DNA from: Mycolicibacter sinensis
GTDB taxonomy: Bacteria; Actinomycetota; Actinomycetes; Mycobacteriales; Mycobacteriaceae
Assembly: GCF_001667375.1 (NCBI RefSeq)
Contig: NZ_LZIN01000025.1
Location: forward strand, 1-45,269
Length of the DNA stretch: 45,269 bases
Direction: 5' to 3'
The notes beneath the pieces are model-generated. The model was given only the letters and a program-made list of their open reading frames with translations. It was not told the origin of the DNA and ran no database searches. Made by a program: the position numbers and the translations under genes. This document shows, piece by piece, positions 24,233 through 33,345 of the stretch. Numbering within the stretch: the first letter of the stretch is position 1; every line of letters begins with the position of its first letter.

Positions 24233-25015
24233 TCAGACCGCCAGCAGCCGATACAGCCCGATCAGGCCGACCACGATGATCACCGCCCGGAGCGCATTCG
24301 GTGACAACCGGCGCCCGTAATGCCCGCCCAGATATCCCCCGATCAATGAGCCGACCGCGATCAAACCGGCTGCCGGCCAACTGATCCGGTCGAATGCGGT
24401 GAAGATGTAAGCCAGTGCGGCGACGACGTTGACCAACAGCGTCAGCAGCACCTTCGCCGCGTTCATCCGCTGCATCGACTCGTGCAGCAGCACCCCCATC
24501 ACGCCGATCAGCAGAATGCCCTGTGCGGCAGAGAAATAGCCGCCGTAGACCGCAACCGCGAACGTCCCGATCGTCAGCGCCGCCAACCGGCCGCGGCTCA
24601 ACTGCTCCACCGAGCGGCCGGCCTCCTGCGCACGGCGCTGGGCCACGTTTTGGATCTTCGGGCCGACCACCACCAGGACCAGCGCCGCGATCAGCAGCAC
24701 CGGAACCACCCGGTTGAACACGCTCTCGGGCAGATGCAACAACAGATAGGCGCCGCAGATCGCACCGATCACCGATCCGGGGATCTGCCAGCGCAGCCGG
24801 TCCCACTGCCCGCGCAGTTCCCGACGGTAGGCCCAGGTGCCCGATATCCCGCCGGCCACCAACCCGATCGAGTTGGAGATCGTCGCGGTCAACGGCGGAA
24901 ACCCCAGCGTCACCAGCGTCGGGAAGGTGATCAGTGTCCCGGAGCCGACCAGCGAGTTGATCGCCCCCGCCCCTACCCCGGCCAGCATGATCAACACCAT
25001 CTGCGAGACCGACAC
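24233..25015 (-). CDS. TauE/SafE-family membrane transporter
   Basis: This is a permease of about 260 residues with about seven or eight membrane helices in two related halves. The first half has the family signature GAGAINSLVGSGTLITFP and TATISNSIGLVAGGISG. The second half has YGGYFSAAQGILLIGVMG and NVVAALAYIF. The family exports or imports small organosulfur anions such as sulfite and sulfoacetate; the substrate here is unknown. The frame is open to 25264, but the first 80 codons lie over the divergent secreted-protein gene. I chose GTG at 25013-25015 because a TAGGGT -10 box ends seven bases before it, indicating a leaderless start. Confidence 0.88.
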   Translation of the reverse strand: MSVSQMVLIMLAGVGAGAINSLVGSGTLITFPTLVTLGFPPLTATISNSIGLVAGGISGTWAYRRELRGQWDRLRWQIPGSVIGAICGAYLLLHLPESVFNRVVPVLLIAALVLVVVGPKIQNVAQRRAQEAGRSVEQLSRGRLAALTIGTFAVAVYGGYFSAAQGILLIGVMGVLLHESMQRMNAAKVLLTLLVNVVAALAYIFTAFDRISWPAAGLIAVGSLIGGYLGGHYGRRLSPNALRAVIIVVGLIGLYRLLAV

Positions 25016-25028
25016 CCGCAGCACCCTA
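25015..25028 (-). promoter_or_regulatory. Candidate leaderless -10 element of the TauE/SafE gene
   Basis: On the minus strand TAGGGT (25028-25023) is followed by seven bases and then GTG at 25015. This fits a -10 box with transcription starting at the start codon. Confidence 0.45.
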
Positions 25029-25076
25029 CGCTGATCGTGCGAAGGATTTCGGGCAGCCGCGGTGGAAGGTGAGGCG

Positions 25077-25511
25077 ATGATGCGCACGTGGGGAAAGCTG
25101 GCCGCCGGTGCGGCTTGCGGGGTGCTGGTCGCCGGCGGGGCGATGCCGGCGGCCCACGCCGGGCCGGAGGTGCCGTCGGGCCAGTACGCTTTCAGCGCCC
25201 AGCACGGGCCGTCGCAGCGGTCGGCAACCTGGACGTTCACCCCGTGCGGGCCGACTTGCACCACCGTCGACGGCGAACGCTGGCTGCAGAACGCGGACTT
25301 TCACCTCAACGGTGGCCGGTGGGAGTACAGCGGCCGGGGCAGTATGGACTGCCCGGTGGATCACACTCCGCTGCCGGTCTCGAAAACCGTCAGCTTCGAT
25401 GCGGTGACCCTCGCCGGCCAGTGGACCACCGCCACGCTGGAGCAGTGCGGTCGAGGACCGGCCGGCGGCGTGGTCGGACAGTGGGAATTCCAGCTCACCA
25501 AAACCGGATGA
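25077..25511 (+). CDS. Small secreted protein of unknown function
   Basis: This protein of about 144 residues has a clear Sec signal peptide (MMRTWGKLAAGAACGVLVAGG then AMPAAHA, cleavage before GPEVPSG). The mature domain contains four cysteines (in FTPCGPTCTTVDG, SMDCPVD and LEQCGRGPAG) and alternating polar and aromatic residues, consistent with a disulfide-bonded beta sandwich. Similar small exported proteins are common in mycobacteria. I cannot name a function. ATG at 25077, just after GGTGAGG, is the natural start. It converges with der, six bases between stops. Confidence 0.85.
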   Translation: MMRTWGKLAAGAACGVLVAGGAMPAAHAGPEVPSGQYAFSAQHGPSQRSATWTFTPCGPTCTTVDGERWLQNADFHLNGGRWEYSGRGSMDCPVDHTPLPVSKTVSFDAVTLAGQWTTATLEQCGRGPAGGVVGQWEFQLTKTG

Positions 25512-25517
25512 TCCCAG

Positions 25518-26930
25518 TCAGCGAGAACGCTTGGCGCCCCGCTTCTCTCGCACCCGCACGTTGACCCGGATCGGACTGCCCTCGAATCCGAAGGTTTCCC
25601 GCAGCCGTCGTTCCAGGAACCGGCGGTAACCGGCCTCCAAGAACCCTGAGGTGAACAGCACGAATGTCGGCGGACGCGCCGTGGCCTGGGTGGCGAACAG
25701 GATCCGCGGCGCGCGGCCGCCCCGCGCCGGCGGCGGTGTCGCCGCGACCACTTCCTTGAGCCAGGAGTTGAGCTGTCCGGTCGAGATCCGGGTGTCCCAG
25801 GACGCCAGTGCGGTCTCTAACGCGGGCACCAACTTCTGCACGGCCCGACCGGTTTTCGCCGAGATGTTCACCCGCGGCGCCCACGCCAGCCGGGCCATGT
25901 CCCGGTCGATCTCCTTGTCCAGCAGGTAACGGCGATCCTCGTCCACCAGGTCCCACTTGTTGTAGGCCAGCACCACCGCCCGGCCGGCCTCGACCACCAT
26001 CGAGATCACCCGCTGGTCCTGTTCGGTCAGCGGCTGCGACGAATCGACCAGCACGATCACCACTTCGGCGGCGTCGATGGCGCCGTGGGTGCGTACCGAG
26101 GCGTAGAATTCGTGTCCGCTGGCCTGCCCGACTTTGCGGCGCAGCCCGGCGGTGTCGACGAAACGCCAGATCTTGCCGTCCATTTCGATCAGCGAGTCGA
26201 CCGGGTCGACGGTGGTTCCGGCGACGTCGTGCACCACGGAGCGCTCGTCGCCGGCCAGTCGGTTCAGCAACGAACTCTTGCCGACGTTGGGCTTGCCCAC
26301 CAGCGCCACCCGGCGCGGGCCACCCCCGCCGCCGGCGGTCTCGGCGACCTCGGGCAGCTTGGCGATCACCTCGTCGAGCAGGTCGGCGACGCCGCGCCCG
26401 TGCAGGGCGCTGACCGCGTACGGTTCACCCAGCCCCAGCGACCACAGTGCCGCCGCGTCGGCCTCGCCGCGCTCACCGTCAACCTTGTTGGCGGCCAAGA
26501 ACACCGGCTTGCCGGAGCGGCGCAGGATCCTCGCCGCGGCCTCGTCGCCGGCGGTGGCGCCCACCACTGAATCCACCACCAAGATCACCGCATCGGCGGT
26601 GCGCATCGCCACCGCGGCCTGCTCGGCCACCAACTGCTGCAAGCCTTTGGCGTCGGGTTCCCAGCCGCCGGTGTCCTGCACCACGAAGCGGCGCCCGGTC
26701 CACAGCGCGTCGTAGGACACCCGGTCGCGGGTCACCCCGGGCAGGTCCTGCACCACCGCCTCGCGCCGGCCCAGGATGCGGTTGACCAACGTCGACTTGC
26801 CGACGTTCGGGCGGCCCACCACCGCCACCACCGGCGGGGGGCCGGCGTCCTCGACGAGATCGTCGAAGCCACCGTCTTCGCCGATCTCCCAGTCGCTTTC
26901 GTCGGACCAGGTGCCGTCGGATTCACTCAT
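25518..26930 (-). CDS. der: Ribosome-assembly GTPase Der (EngA)
   Basis: Der is an essential GTPase with two G domains and a KH-like C-terminus, acting in 50S ribosome maturation. The 470 residues match M. tuberculosis EngA (463). G domain 1 starts at about residue 35 with [16 protein letters not shown] and NKVD. G domain 2 starts near residue 210 with [17 protein letters not shown] and NKWD. The KH-like domain ends in the basic tail [12 protein letters not shown]. The first 30 residues are acidic and variable. The ATG at 26928-26930 overlaps the cmk stop by four bases (ATGA), so it is the last gene of the parA-scpA-scpB-rluB-cmk-der operon. Confidence 0.98.
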   Translation of the reverse strand: MSESDGTWSDESDWEIGEDGGFDDLVEDAGPPPVVAVVGRPNVGKSTLVNRILGRREAVVQDLPGVTRDRVSYDALWTGRRFVVQDTGGWEPDAKGLQQLVAEQAAVAMRTADAVILVVDSVVGATAGDEAAARILRRSGKPVFLAANKVDGERGEADAAALWSLGLGEPYAVSALHGRGVADLLDEVIAKLPEVAETAGGGGGPRRVALVGKPNVGKSSLLNRLAGDERSVVHDVAGTTVDPVDSLIEMDGKIWRFVDTAGLRRKVGQASGHEFYASVRTHGAIDAAEVVIVLVDSSQPLTEQDQRVISMVVEAGRAVVLAYNKWDLVDEDRRYLLDKEIDRDMARLAWAPRVNISAKTGRAVQKLVPALETALASWDTRISTGQLNSWLKEVVAATPPPARGGRAPRILFATQATARPPTFVLFTSGFLEAGYRRFLERRLRETFGFEGSPIRVNVRVREKRGAKRSR

Positions 26931-27679
26931 CGGATCGCCCCGCAGCGCTGCTCGACCAATTCCCGCAGGTGGTCGACCACCTGCGCCTGCGTCATCTCCC
27001 CGGTGTCGACGATCACCGCGTCGTCGGCGGGCCGCAGCGGCGACACCGCCCGGGTCGAATCCAGTTCATCGCGGCGAAGCACGTCGGCCAGCACGGCCGG
27101 ATAGTCATCGCCCAGCCCGGCGGCCACGTTCTGGTCATTACGCCGCCGGGCCCGTGTCTCGGCGGAGGCGGTGAGGAAGATCTTGACGTCGGCGTCGGGC
27201 AGCACCACGGTGCCGATGTCACGGCCTTCGACCACCACACCGCCGGCTTCGCCGGCCAACTGCCGTTGCAGGTCGACCAGCCTGGAGCGCACCGCGGGAA
27301 TCGCCGAGACCCCCGAGACCGCCCGCGTCACCTCGTCACCTCGAATCTCACGCGAAACGTCTTCTCCGCCAAGGTAAGCGCGGTCACCATCGGGGTGGGA
27401 GTCCACCGCGACGTCGACGCCGTCGGCGACCCGGGAGACCCCCTCGGCGTCGTCCAGGGCGACCCCGGAGCGCAGCACCGCCAGCGTGACGACGCGGTAC
27501 ATCGCACCGGTGTCCAGATAGCTTTCGCCCAGCGCCCGCGCCAATCCCCGTGCCACCGAAGACTTTCCGGTTCCGGCGGGGCCGTCGATAGCCACCACGA
27601 CCCCGCCGCCCCTGTTCAGCGCATCCCGGTTCGTGTCACTCCCGTCAGTCGCTGCGCTCCCTCCGCGGGTTCCGCTCAC
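26927..27679 (-). CDS. cmk: Cytidylate kinase
   Basis: Cytidylate kinase phosphorylates CMP and dCMP to the diphosphates. The P-loop GPAGTGKSS is at about residues 33-41. The CMP-binding region has [11 protein letters not shown] and the LID region has RRRNDQN and [13 protein letters not shown]. At 250 residues it is about 20 longer than M. tuberculosis Cmk, entirely at the N-terminus ([19 protein letters not shown]), which is polar and probably disordered. I kept GTG at 27677-27679 because it overlaps the rluB stop by four bases (GTGA), like the other couplings in this operon. A later start cannot be excluded. Confidence 0.97.
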   Translation of the reverse strand: MSGTRGGSAATDGSDTNRDALNRGGGVVVAIDGPAGTGKSSVARGLARALGESYLDTGAMYRVVTLAVLRSGVALDDAEGVSRVADGVDVAVDSHPDGDRAYLGGEDVSREIRGDEVTRAVSGVSAIPAVRSRLVDLQRQLAGEAGGVVVEGRDIGTVVLPDADVKIFLTASAETRARRRNDQNVAAGLGDDYPAVLADVLRRDELDSTRAVSPLRPADDAVIVDTGEMTQAQVVDHLRELVEQRCGAIR

Positions 27680-28437
27680 AGTCCGACCGCCCTGTACAGT
27701 TCGCCGATCTCTTTGCGGCCCAATTTCCGGATGGTGCCGGGCCGCTGCTCCCCCAGCGCAACCGCGCCGATATCGGTGCGCACCAACTCCTGTACCGGGA
27801 ATCCGACCGCCGCCAGCATCCGGCGCACGATGCGCTTGCGGCCCTCGTGCAGGGTCACCCGCACCAATGTCTTCCCCGGAACGGCGTCGACCACCGCGAA
27901 GTCGTCGACCTTCGCCGGCCCGTCGTCGAGTTCCACCCCCTCGCGCAGCTTCTTGCCGAGCCCGCGCGGCACCGTCCCGAGCACGGTGGCCACATAGGTT
28001 TTGGGGATCTCGTAGGACGGGTGCATTAACCGGTGCGCCAGCTCGCCGTCGTTGGTCAGCAACATCAGCCCCTCGGTGTCGGCGTCGAGGCGCCCCACAT
28101 GAAACAGCTTGGCATCACCGCGAACCCGGTGCTCGACGTAGTCGCCGATGCACGGCCTGCCGCGGTCGTCCGACATCGTCGAATGCACACCGCGCGGCTT
28201 GTTCAGCGCCAGATACACCCGGGTGTCATCAACGGTCACCCGCGCCCCGTCGACCCGGATCACCGCCGCGCCCGGATCCACCCGGGTGCCCAGCTCGGTC
28301 ACGATCTGGCCGTCCACCTCGACCCGGCCGTCGCGGATCATCTTCTCGGCGACCCGGCGCGAGGCGACACCGGCCTGCGACAGCACTTTCTGCAGGCGCA
28401 CACCTTCGGTGTCGGGCTCGAAATCGGAGAACGTCAT
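27676..28437 (-). CDS. rluB: rRNA pseudouridine synthase (RluB/RsuA family)
   Basis: This 253-residue protein converts a specific uridine of 23S rRNA to pseudouridine. An N-terminal S4 RNA-binding domain covers about residues 12-70 ([28 protein letters not shown]). The catalytic domain follows, with the conserved Asp in [18 protein letters not shown] and the family motif [13 protein letters not shown]. It corresponds to M. tuberculosis Rv1711 (254 residues). Its ATG overlaps the scpB stop by one base (TGATG), and its stop overlaps the cmk start. The exact target position is inferred from the E. coli RluB subfamily. Confidence 0.95.
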   Translation of the reverse strand: MTFSDFEPDTEGVRLQKVLSQAGVASRRVAEKMIRDGRVEVDGQIVTELGTRVDPGAAVIRVDGARVTVDDTRVYLALNKPRGVHSTMSDDRGRPCIGDYVEHRVRGDAKLFHVGRLDADTEGLMLLTNDGELAHRLMHPSYEIPKTYVATVLGTVPRGLGKKLREGVELDDGPAKVDDFAVVDAVPGKTLVRVTLHEGRKRIVRRMLAAVGFPVQELVRTDIGAVALGEQRPGTIRKLGRKEIGELYRAVGL

Positions 28438-29174
28438 CAGTCGTGGTCCACATCGAAAGTCAGCGGCTGATCAGCCGCCGGCGCACCGCCGAGCTTCATG
28501 AAACGCGGTTCGCTGTCCAGAGTTTCGCTCAGATCGTCGATCACGTCGACGTCGGGCAGCAGCGGCGCGATGTCGGGCAGGTCGGACAGCGAGGACAGAC
28601 CCAGCCGCTCCAGGAATAGTTCGGTGGTCGCGAACGTCACCGCGCCGGTGTCGGCGTCCGCGCCGGCTTCGGTGATCAGGCCGCGAGCCAGCAGCGTCCG
28701 CATCACCGCGTCCACGTTGACGCCGCGCACCGCACTGACCCGAGCCCGCGTCACCGGTTGCCGGTAGGCGACCACCGCCAGGGTCTCCAAGGCGGCGCGG
28801 GTCAGTTTGGATCGGGCGCCGTCGAGCAGCAGGCGCTCCACATACGGGGCGTACCGGGCCCGGGTGTAGAGACGCCAGCCACCGCCGGCCTCGCGCAGGT
28901 CGATGCCGCTGTCACGTTCGGCGAGCTCGTCGGCGATCGCCCGCAACTTGGCGGTGATCCGGTACACCGGCTGTTCGGTGGCGGCCGCCAGGGACTCGAC
29001 GGTCACCGGGGTGTCCACCACCAGCAGCAAGGCCTCGAGCACCCCGCCCAGCTCGGAGTCCTCGAGTTCGGGGGCCAGCGCGACATCGATGCCCAGGTCG
29101 GAGCCGGCGGGACCGGCAGGCTCGGACGGTTCCGAGATCTCGGGCAGGTGGTCAGTCATCAATTCGTCTCGCAC
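28437..29174 (-). CDS. scpB: Segregation and condensation protein B
   Basis: ScpB is a winged-helix protein that, with ScpA, forms the kleisin complex of SMC in chromosome condensation. The core (about residues 38-200) holds LGGVLEALLLVVDTPVTVESLA, GGWRLYTRARYAPYVERL and the wing TLAVVAYRQPVTRARV with SAVRGVNVDAVM. Acidic tails flank it at both ends. The start is GTG at 29172-29174, overlapping the scpA stop by one base (TAGTG); ATG at 29159 is an alternative. It corresponds to M. tuberculosis Rv1710. Confidence 0.97.
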   Translation of the reverse strand: MRDELMTDHLPEISEPSEPAGPAGSDLGIDVALAPELEDSELGGVLEALLLVVDTPVTVESLAAATEQPVYRITAKLRAIADELAERDSGIDLREAGGGWRLYTRARYAPYVERLLLDGARSKLTRAALETLAVVAYRQPVTRARVSAVRGVNVDAVMRTLLARGLITEAGADADTGAVTFATTELFLERLGLSSLSDLPDIAPLLPDVDVIDDLSETLDSEPRFMKLGGAPAADQPLTFDVDHD

Positions 29175-30004
29175 TACTCGGCCGATTCTGCTTTCACCAG
29201 GTCTACTAACTCTTCCGCGGCCGGAGATTCACCGGTCCACGACACCTGGAGCACACCAAGTGGTTCTGACTGCTCGAATGCTACCGCCCGCGCCCGATAC
29301 AGTTCGAGCAGCGCCAGGAAGCGGCCAACGATCTCGATCGGCGCCCGGCAGTCGGCCACCAGTTCGGCGAACGACGCCCACTGACCGGAGCCGCGCGCCT
29401 CCAGCAACCTCAGCAGCACCCCCGCCTGCTCGGGCACCGACACCATCACCTGATGCAGGTGCTCGGTACCCACCGTCGGGACCGGCCGCGGCGTGAAGGC
29501 GGCCGCCGCAATCTGGGCGAACGACTCGGCGTCGACGCCCAGCATCACCTCGGGCAGCAGGTTGGCGAAGCCGTCCTCCAGCGACACCGCGCGCGGATAG
29601 CTGCGCAGCGCGGCGGCCTCGAGCTCGGCGAACATCTGCGCGACGTGCTTGAACGCCCGGTACTGCAGCAGCCGCGCGAACAGCAGGTCGCGGACCTCCA
29701 GCAGGGCCAGGTCCTCTTCGTCGTCGACCTGGCCGGCGGGCAGCAGCCGGGCCGCCTTGAGATCGAGCAGGGTGGCCGCGATGACCAGAAACGCCGTCGT
29801 CTCCTCCAACTCCAGTTGCGCGCCGACCTCGCGGGTGTAGGCGATGAAATCATCGGTGACCTGGTGCAACGCCACCTCGGTGACGTCGAGGCGGTGCGCG
29901 AAGATCAGCTGCAGCAGCAGGTCAAAGGGACCCTCGAAGTTGGTCAGTCGAACGCGAAAACCGGTGGCAGCCGTTTCGGTGTCGGTCTCGGCGTCGGTAC
30001 TCAC
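29174..30004 (-). CDS. scpA: Segregation and condensation protein A
   Basis: ScpA is the kleisin subunit that bridges SMC heads. The 276 residues contain the N-terminal kleisin motif FRVRLTNFEGPFDLLLQLIF at about residues 16-35, the central helical region (LLDLKAARLLPAGQ), and the C-terminal winged-helix part (IVGRFLALLELYRARAVAFEQ). The start GTG at 30002-30004 overlaps the parA stop by four bases. It corresponds to M. tuberculosis Rv1709. Confidence 0.97.
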   Translation of the reverse strand: MSTDAETDTETAATGFRVRLTNFEGPFDLLLQLIFAHRLDVTEVALHQVTDDFIAYTREVGAQLELEETTAFLVIAATLLDLKAARLLPAGQVDDEEDLALLEVRDLLFARLLQYRAFKHVAQMFAELEAAALRSYPRAVSLEDGFANLLPEVMLGVDAESFAQIAAAAFTPRPVPTVGTEHLHQVMVSVPEQAGVLLRLLEARGSGQWASFAELVADCRAPIEIVGRFLALLELYRARAVAFEQSEPLGVLQVSWTGESPAAEELVDLVKAESAE

Positions 30005-30858
30005 GCGCCGAATCGGTCGATGACTTCGCGGGCCAGCGCGCGGTAAGCCAGCGCACCGCTGGATTTCGGGGCCCAGGTGGTGATGGGCTCGCCCGCCACG
30101 GTGGTTTCGGGGAACCGGACGGTGCGGGTGATCACCGTGTCGAACACCAGGTCGCCGAAGCGCTCCACCACCCGCGCCATCACCTCCCGGGAGTTGACCG
30201 TGCGCGGGTCATAGCGGGTCAGCAGGATGCCGCTGATCTCCAGCTTCGGGTTCAACCGGTCGCGGACCTTCTCGACGGTGTCGGTCAGCAACGCCAGGCC
30301 GCGCAGCGAGAAGTACTCGCACTCGGTCGGGATCAGCACCCCGTCGGCACAGGCGAGGCCGTTAACGGTGAGCAGCCCCAGCGACGGCTGGCAGTCCACC
30401 AGCAGGTAGTCGTAGCGGTCGAGCACCGGACGCAGCGCACGGGCCAGCGAATGCTCCCGGCCCACCTCGTTGACGAGCTGGATCTCGGCCGCCGACAGGT
30501 CGATGTTGGAGGGCACCAGGTCCAGGTTCTCGACGCGGGTCTGCATCAGCACGTCGTCGATGTCGACCCGCGGCTCGACCAGCAGGTTGTGGACGGTGTG
30601 CGCCAGCTCGTAGTGCGGCACGCCGAGCCCGGCCGACAGCGCGCCCTGCGGGTCCAAATCGACCAGCAGCACCTTGCGGCCGTATTCGGCCAGCGCCGCG
30701 CCGAGATTGATGGTCGAGGTGGTCTTGCCGACGCCGCCCTTCTGGTTGCACATCGCGATGACCTTGGCGGGGCCATGTGTCGAGCGGGGCTGCGGCTCGG
30801 GGATGTTCCGCGGTGGACGCCCGGTCAAGCCGACGGCGGAGCTGTCGTCGTCGCTCAT
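30001..30858 (-). CDS. ParA/Soj-family ATPase (orphan, Rv1708/PldP-like)
   Basis: This is a 285-residue ParA-type ATPase with deviant Walker A KGGVGKTTSTINL at about residues 40-52, Walker A' LLVDLDPQG and Walker B LLVDCQPSLG. No parB lies beside it, so it is the second mycobacterial ParA-like protein rather than the replication-origin ParA. In Corynebacterium the homologue PldP is linked to division-site positioning. Here it heads the scpA-scpB operon, which fits a role in chromosome organisation. The start is ATG at 30858; a TAGACT -10 candidate at 30901-30896 lies upstream. It is divergent from the O-methyltransferase gene. Confidence 0.93.
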   Translation of the reverse strand: MSDDDSSAVGLTGRPPRNIPEPQPRSTHGPAKVIAMCNQKGGVGKTTSTINLGAALAEYGRKVLLVDLDPQGALSAGLGVPHYELAHTVHNLLVEPRVDIDDVLMQTRVENLDLVPSNIDLSAAEIQLVNEVGREHSLARALRPVLDRYDYLLVDCQPSLGLLTVNGLACADGVLIPTECEYFSLRGLALLTDTVEKVRDRLNPKLEISGILLTRYDPRTVNSREVMARVVERFGDLVFDTVITRTVRFPETTVAGEPITTWAPKSSGALAYRALAREVIDRFGA

Positions 30859-30971
30859 GGCCGGTACGGCGAGGTGGTGGCGGACATCCGCAGAAGTCTA
30901 ACGGGTGACCGGCGCCCATACCTGCTACATGAGCAGTCCTCAGGCGTGCCGATCGCCATAGGATCGCACTC

Positions 30972-31724
30972 ATGAGCCTCAAACGACGCATCCCCTTCCT
31001 GCGGTGGTCGTTCCTGCGGATGGCGACCGGTGCCCGCAACATCACCACGACCGGCCAGATCGGCGACGGCCGCGAAGCTGCCGCCGTCGACTACGTGCTG
31101 TCGAAGGCCCGGCCCGGCGACATCGACGACGTGCTGGCCCGCATCGACGAGTTCGCCTACGAGAAGTCGCTGCTGATCAATGTCGGCGACGAGAAGGGCG
31201 CCCTGCTCGATGCCGCGGTGCAACGGGTCAACCCCGCACTGGCCCTCGAGCTGGGCACCTACTGCGGCTACAGCGCCCTGCGCATCGCGCGCGCCGCACC
31301 GGCGGCCCGGATCTATTCGATCGAGCTGGCCGAGGCCAACGCCGACAACGCCCGCCAGATCTGGGCGCACGCCGGGGTCGCCGACCGGATCACCTGTGTG
31401 GTGGGCACCCTCGGCGACGGCGGGCGCACCCTGGATGCCTTGACCGCACGGCACGGCTTCACCGCCGGTGCGTTGGATTTCTTGTTCCTCGACCACGACA
31501 AGGACGCCTACCTGCCGGACCTGCAGAGCATTCTGGACCGGGGCTGGCTGCACCCGGGCTCGGTGGTGGTCGCCGACAACGTCAAAGTGCCGGGCGCGCC
31601 GCGCTACCGCGAATACATGCGGGCCCAGCAGGGGTCGCACTGGGACACCACCGAGCACAAGACGCATGTCGAGTATCAGCGTCTGCTGCACGATCTGGTG
31701 CTGGAGTCGACGTATCTGGGGTAG
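30972..31724 (+). CDS. Catechol O-methyltransferase-type enzyme (Rv1703c-like)
   Basis: This is a 250-residue SAM-dependent, metal-dependent O-methyltransferase. SAM binding: LELGTYCGYSALRIA at about residues 92-106 and SIELAEANADNAR. Metal and catalytic residues align with mammalian COMT: D174 and K177 in FLDHDKD, then D202-N203 in VADNVKVPG. Its opposite orientation to the surrounding operons matches the syntenic Rv1703c of M. tuberculosis (196 residues); the extra length is N-terminal. The natural substrate is unknown. The ATG at 30972 starts MSLKRRIPFLRWSFL. It converges with the hydrolase remnant and FAD monooxygenase. Confidence 0.9.
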   Translation: MSLKRRIPFLRWSFLRMATGARNITTTGQIGDGREAAAVDYVLSKARPGDIDDVLARIDEFAYEKSLLINVGDEKGALLDAAVQRVNPALALELGTYCGYSALRIARAAPAARIYSIELAEANADNARQIWAHAGVADRITCVVGTLGDGGRTLDALTARHGFTAGALDFLFLDHDKDAYLPDLQSILDRGWLHPGSVVVADNVKVPGAPRYREYMRAQQGSHWDTTEHKTHVEYQRLLHDLVLESTYLG

Positions 31725-31758
31725 GCCTCACCGTTCCGGGAACATCAGGCCCAGAAAC

Positions 31759-31879
31759 AGCAAAACAGTCCAGGAAGTGATCGTTCCAGCACCGCGCCGC
31801 GTGCCAGGCGCCGTGCACGAAAAGCAGCGGTCCCGGATGGGCCTCGCCGTGCGGCCCCCCGCTCGATCACCTCAAGCAT
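31759..31879 (-). pseudogene. N-terminal fragment of an alpha/beta hydrolase
   Basis: ATG at 31879 overlaps the end of the FAD monooxygenase gene by eight bases, as a real operon gene would. It opens MLEVIERG, then a run of six C at 31855-31860 (plus strand) puts it out of frame. Removing one base restores PHGEAHPGPLLFVHGAWHAA and RCWNDHFLDCFA, the first beta strand and HG oxyanion loop of the alpha/beta hydrolase fold. The match ends near 31759 and everything after it, including the nucleophile region, is missing. It is a truncated, frameshifted remnant. Confidence 0.75.
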
Positions 31880-33251
31880 GGGTCGGCTCCTGCGCTGTCG
31901 GGACAGCGATGTGGGGTCTACGACGTTGCTGGGCAGCGACGGCTCGGAACATGACCTTGGGGCGTAGCAGCCGGCTCGGCGGGTCGATCAGGTTCATGAC
32001 CCGGAAGAATGCCTCGGTGATGACGATGTCGGATTCCGCCGCGGCTAACAGGCGTTGGGTATAGCGGTTCGCCAGCCGGGTCCGCACCGAACGTCGGCCC
32101 TGGACCTGGGGCAACGCGAGGTCGGCTCCCGAGGCCATCTGCCATGCCGCATCGACCGCCTTGGCGGATGCCTGAAAGAACCGACGGGCTAGGTCATCGC
32201 TGCCGTAAGAAAGGCAGTCGCGCAACGTGACCGCCTCCAACGCGGCCACCGACATGCCTTGCCCGTAAACCGGGTTGAAACTGCACATGGCATCACCGCA
32301 CACCAACAGGCCGGCCGGAAACCGGGCCATCGTGTGGTAGCGGCGACGGACACTGGCCGGATAGCGGTAGCGCGACACCTCGGTCAGCGGTTCGCCGGCT
32401 TGCAGTGCGGCGAGCATCGGAGGCGGGGCGAATTCTGCTGCGTAACGGAGCATTCCGGCGCGGTCAGTGGGCGGTTCGTGGCCGGCCAGCCCGGCCAGGG
32501 TGAGCATCCAGGTGTCCTGCTCGCATGCGAACAATGCCCCACCGGTCGGCCGCTCCGGCACCGCGCCGACCAGAATCAGTTTCTCAGTGAGGGTGCCCGG
32601 CGGTATCCGCAACAACTGGCTGGCATAGGCGACCGCCACAGTGATGTGTTCCTCCGCTGGGCGCCCATAGCCGTGGGCGCCCAGAAATGCCGGTGTGCGC
32701 CCGGCGCGGCCCATCGCGTCGATCACCAGATCCGCGGCCAGCTCCCGTTCACCACGTGTAGCACGCTCTGCGATCCGCACGCCGCTGACCCGGTCGGTGG
32801 TGGCCGCAACCAGTTCCACCACATCGTGGCCGTCCAGAATAGACACATTGCCCAGAGAACGCACCCGCTGGCGGACGTGGGCCTCCAGGAACGGACGGCT
32901 GGCCAGATAGGACACGAGCGGCTTGCCGAACGCGCCCGTCCGGTTCAGGTCGTGTCCGCCGAGCCGCAGCCAGACCTGGGACAGGTCACCGCCGTCGAGC
33001 AAATGCCCGCCGGCAGCGACAAGCTCGTCGAGCATGCCGGGAAACAGCGTGTTCAAGGCGGCCGCGCCGCCGGCCAACAGTCCGTGCACATGCCGCCCCT
33101 GCGGCACGCCGCGCCGCTGTGCGGATCCGTCGGGTAACTCGTCTCGTTCGACCACGACCACGCTGCGGTAGAACTCGGCCAGGACGCGAGCCGCCAACAG
33201 TCCGCCCATACTGGCGCCTAGCACGACTGCGCGCTCACCTAAGGGTGCCAT
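31872..33251 (-). CDS. FAD-dependent monooxygenase-like oxidoreductase
   Basis: This is a 459-residue flavoprotein of the p-hydroxybenzoate hydroxylase/geranylgeranyl reductase superfamily. The N-terminal Rossmann motif is VVLGASMGGLLAARVL (residues 9-24, a variant of GxGxxG) with an acidic end at VVVVERDELPDG. The mid motif is DLVIDAMGRAG. The second FAD motif is VCGDAMCSFNPVYGQGMS, and the C-terminus is helical. No membrane segment is seen. Substrate is unknown; homologues act on large hydrophobic or aromatic compounds. GGAGGA lies seven bases before the ATG at 33251. A perfect palindrome about 80 bp upstream suggests a dedicated repressor. A broken hydrolase gene follows in the same operon. 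Confidence 0.88.
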   Translation of the reverse strand: MAPLGERAVVLGASMGGLLAARVLAEFYRSVVVVERDELPDGSAQRRGVPQGRHVHGLLAGGAAALNTLFPGMLDELVAAGGHLLDGGDLSQVWLRLGGHDLNRTGAFGKPLVSYLASRPFLEAHVRQRVRSLGNVSILDGHDVVELVAATTDRVSGVRIAERATRGERELAADLVIDAMGRAGRTPAFLGAHGYGRPAEEHITVAVAYASQLLRIPPGTLTEKLILVGAVPERPTGGALFACEQDTWMLTLAGLAGHEPPTDRAGMLRYAAEFAPPPMLAALQAGEPLTEVSRYRYPASVRRRYHTMARFPAGLLVCGDAMCSFNPVYGQGMSVAALEAVTLRDCLSYGSDDLARRFFQASAKAVDAAWQMASGADLALPQVQGRRSVRTRLANRYTQRLLAAAESDIVITEAFFRVMNLIDPPSRLLRPKVMFRAVAAQQRRRPHIAVPTAQEPTHA

Positions 33252-33329
33252 CTCGAATCCTCCGCGACCCGACCCGGCAGCCTATGCCGGGCTGTGTTGA
33301 GGATTACGTCGCGGAGGTCGCGCCGCCTA

Positions 33330-33345
33330 GAGTAGGCGCCTACTC
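33330..33345. promoter_or_regulatory. Perfect 16-bp palindrome overlapping a -10 box of the FAD monooxygenase
   Basis: GAGTAGGC followed by GCCTACTC is a perfect palindrome. On the minus strand TACTCT at 33334-33329 reads as a TAnnnT -10 box inside the palindrome, so a bound repressor would block the promoter. The regulator is not encoded next to it. Confidence 0.65.
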
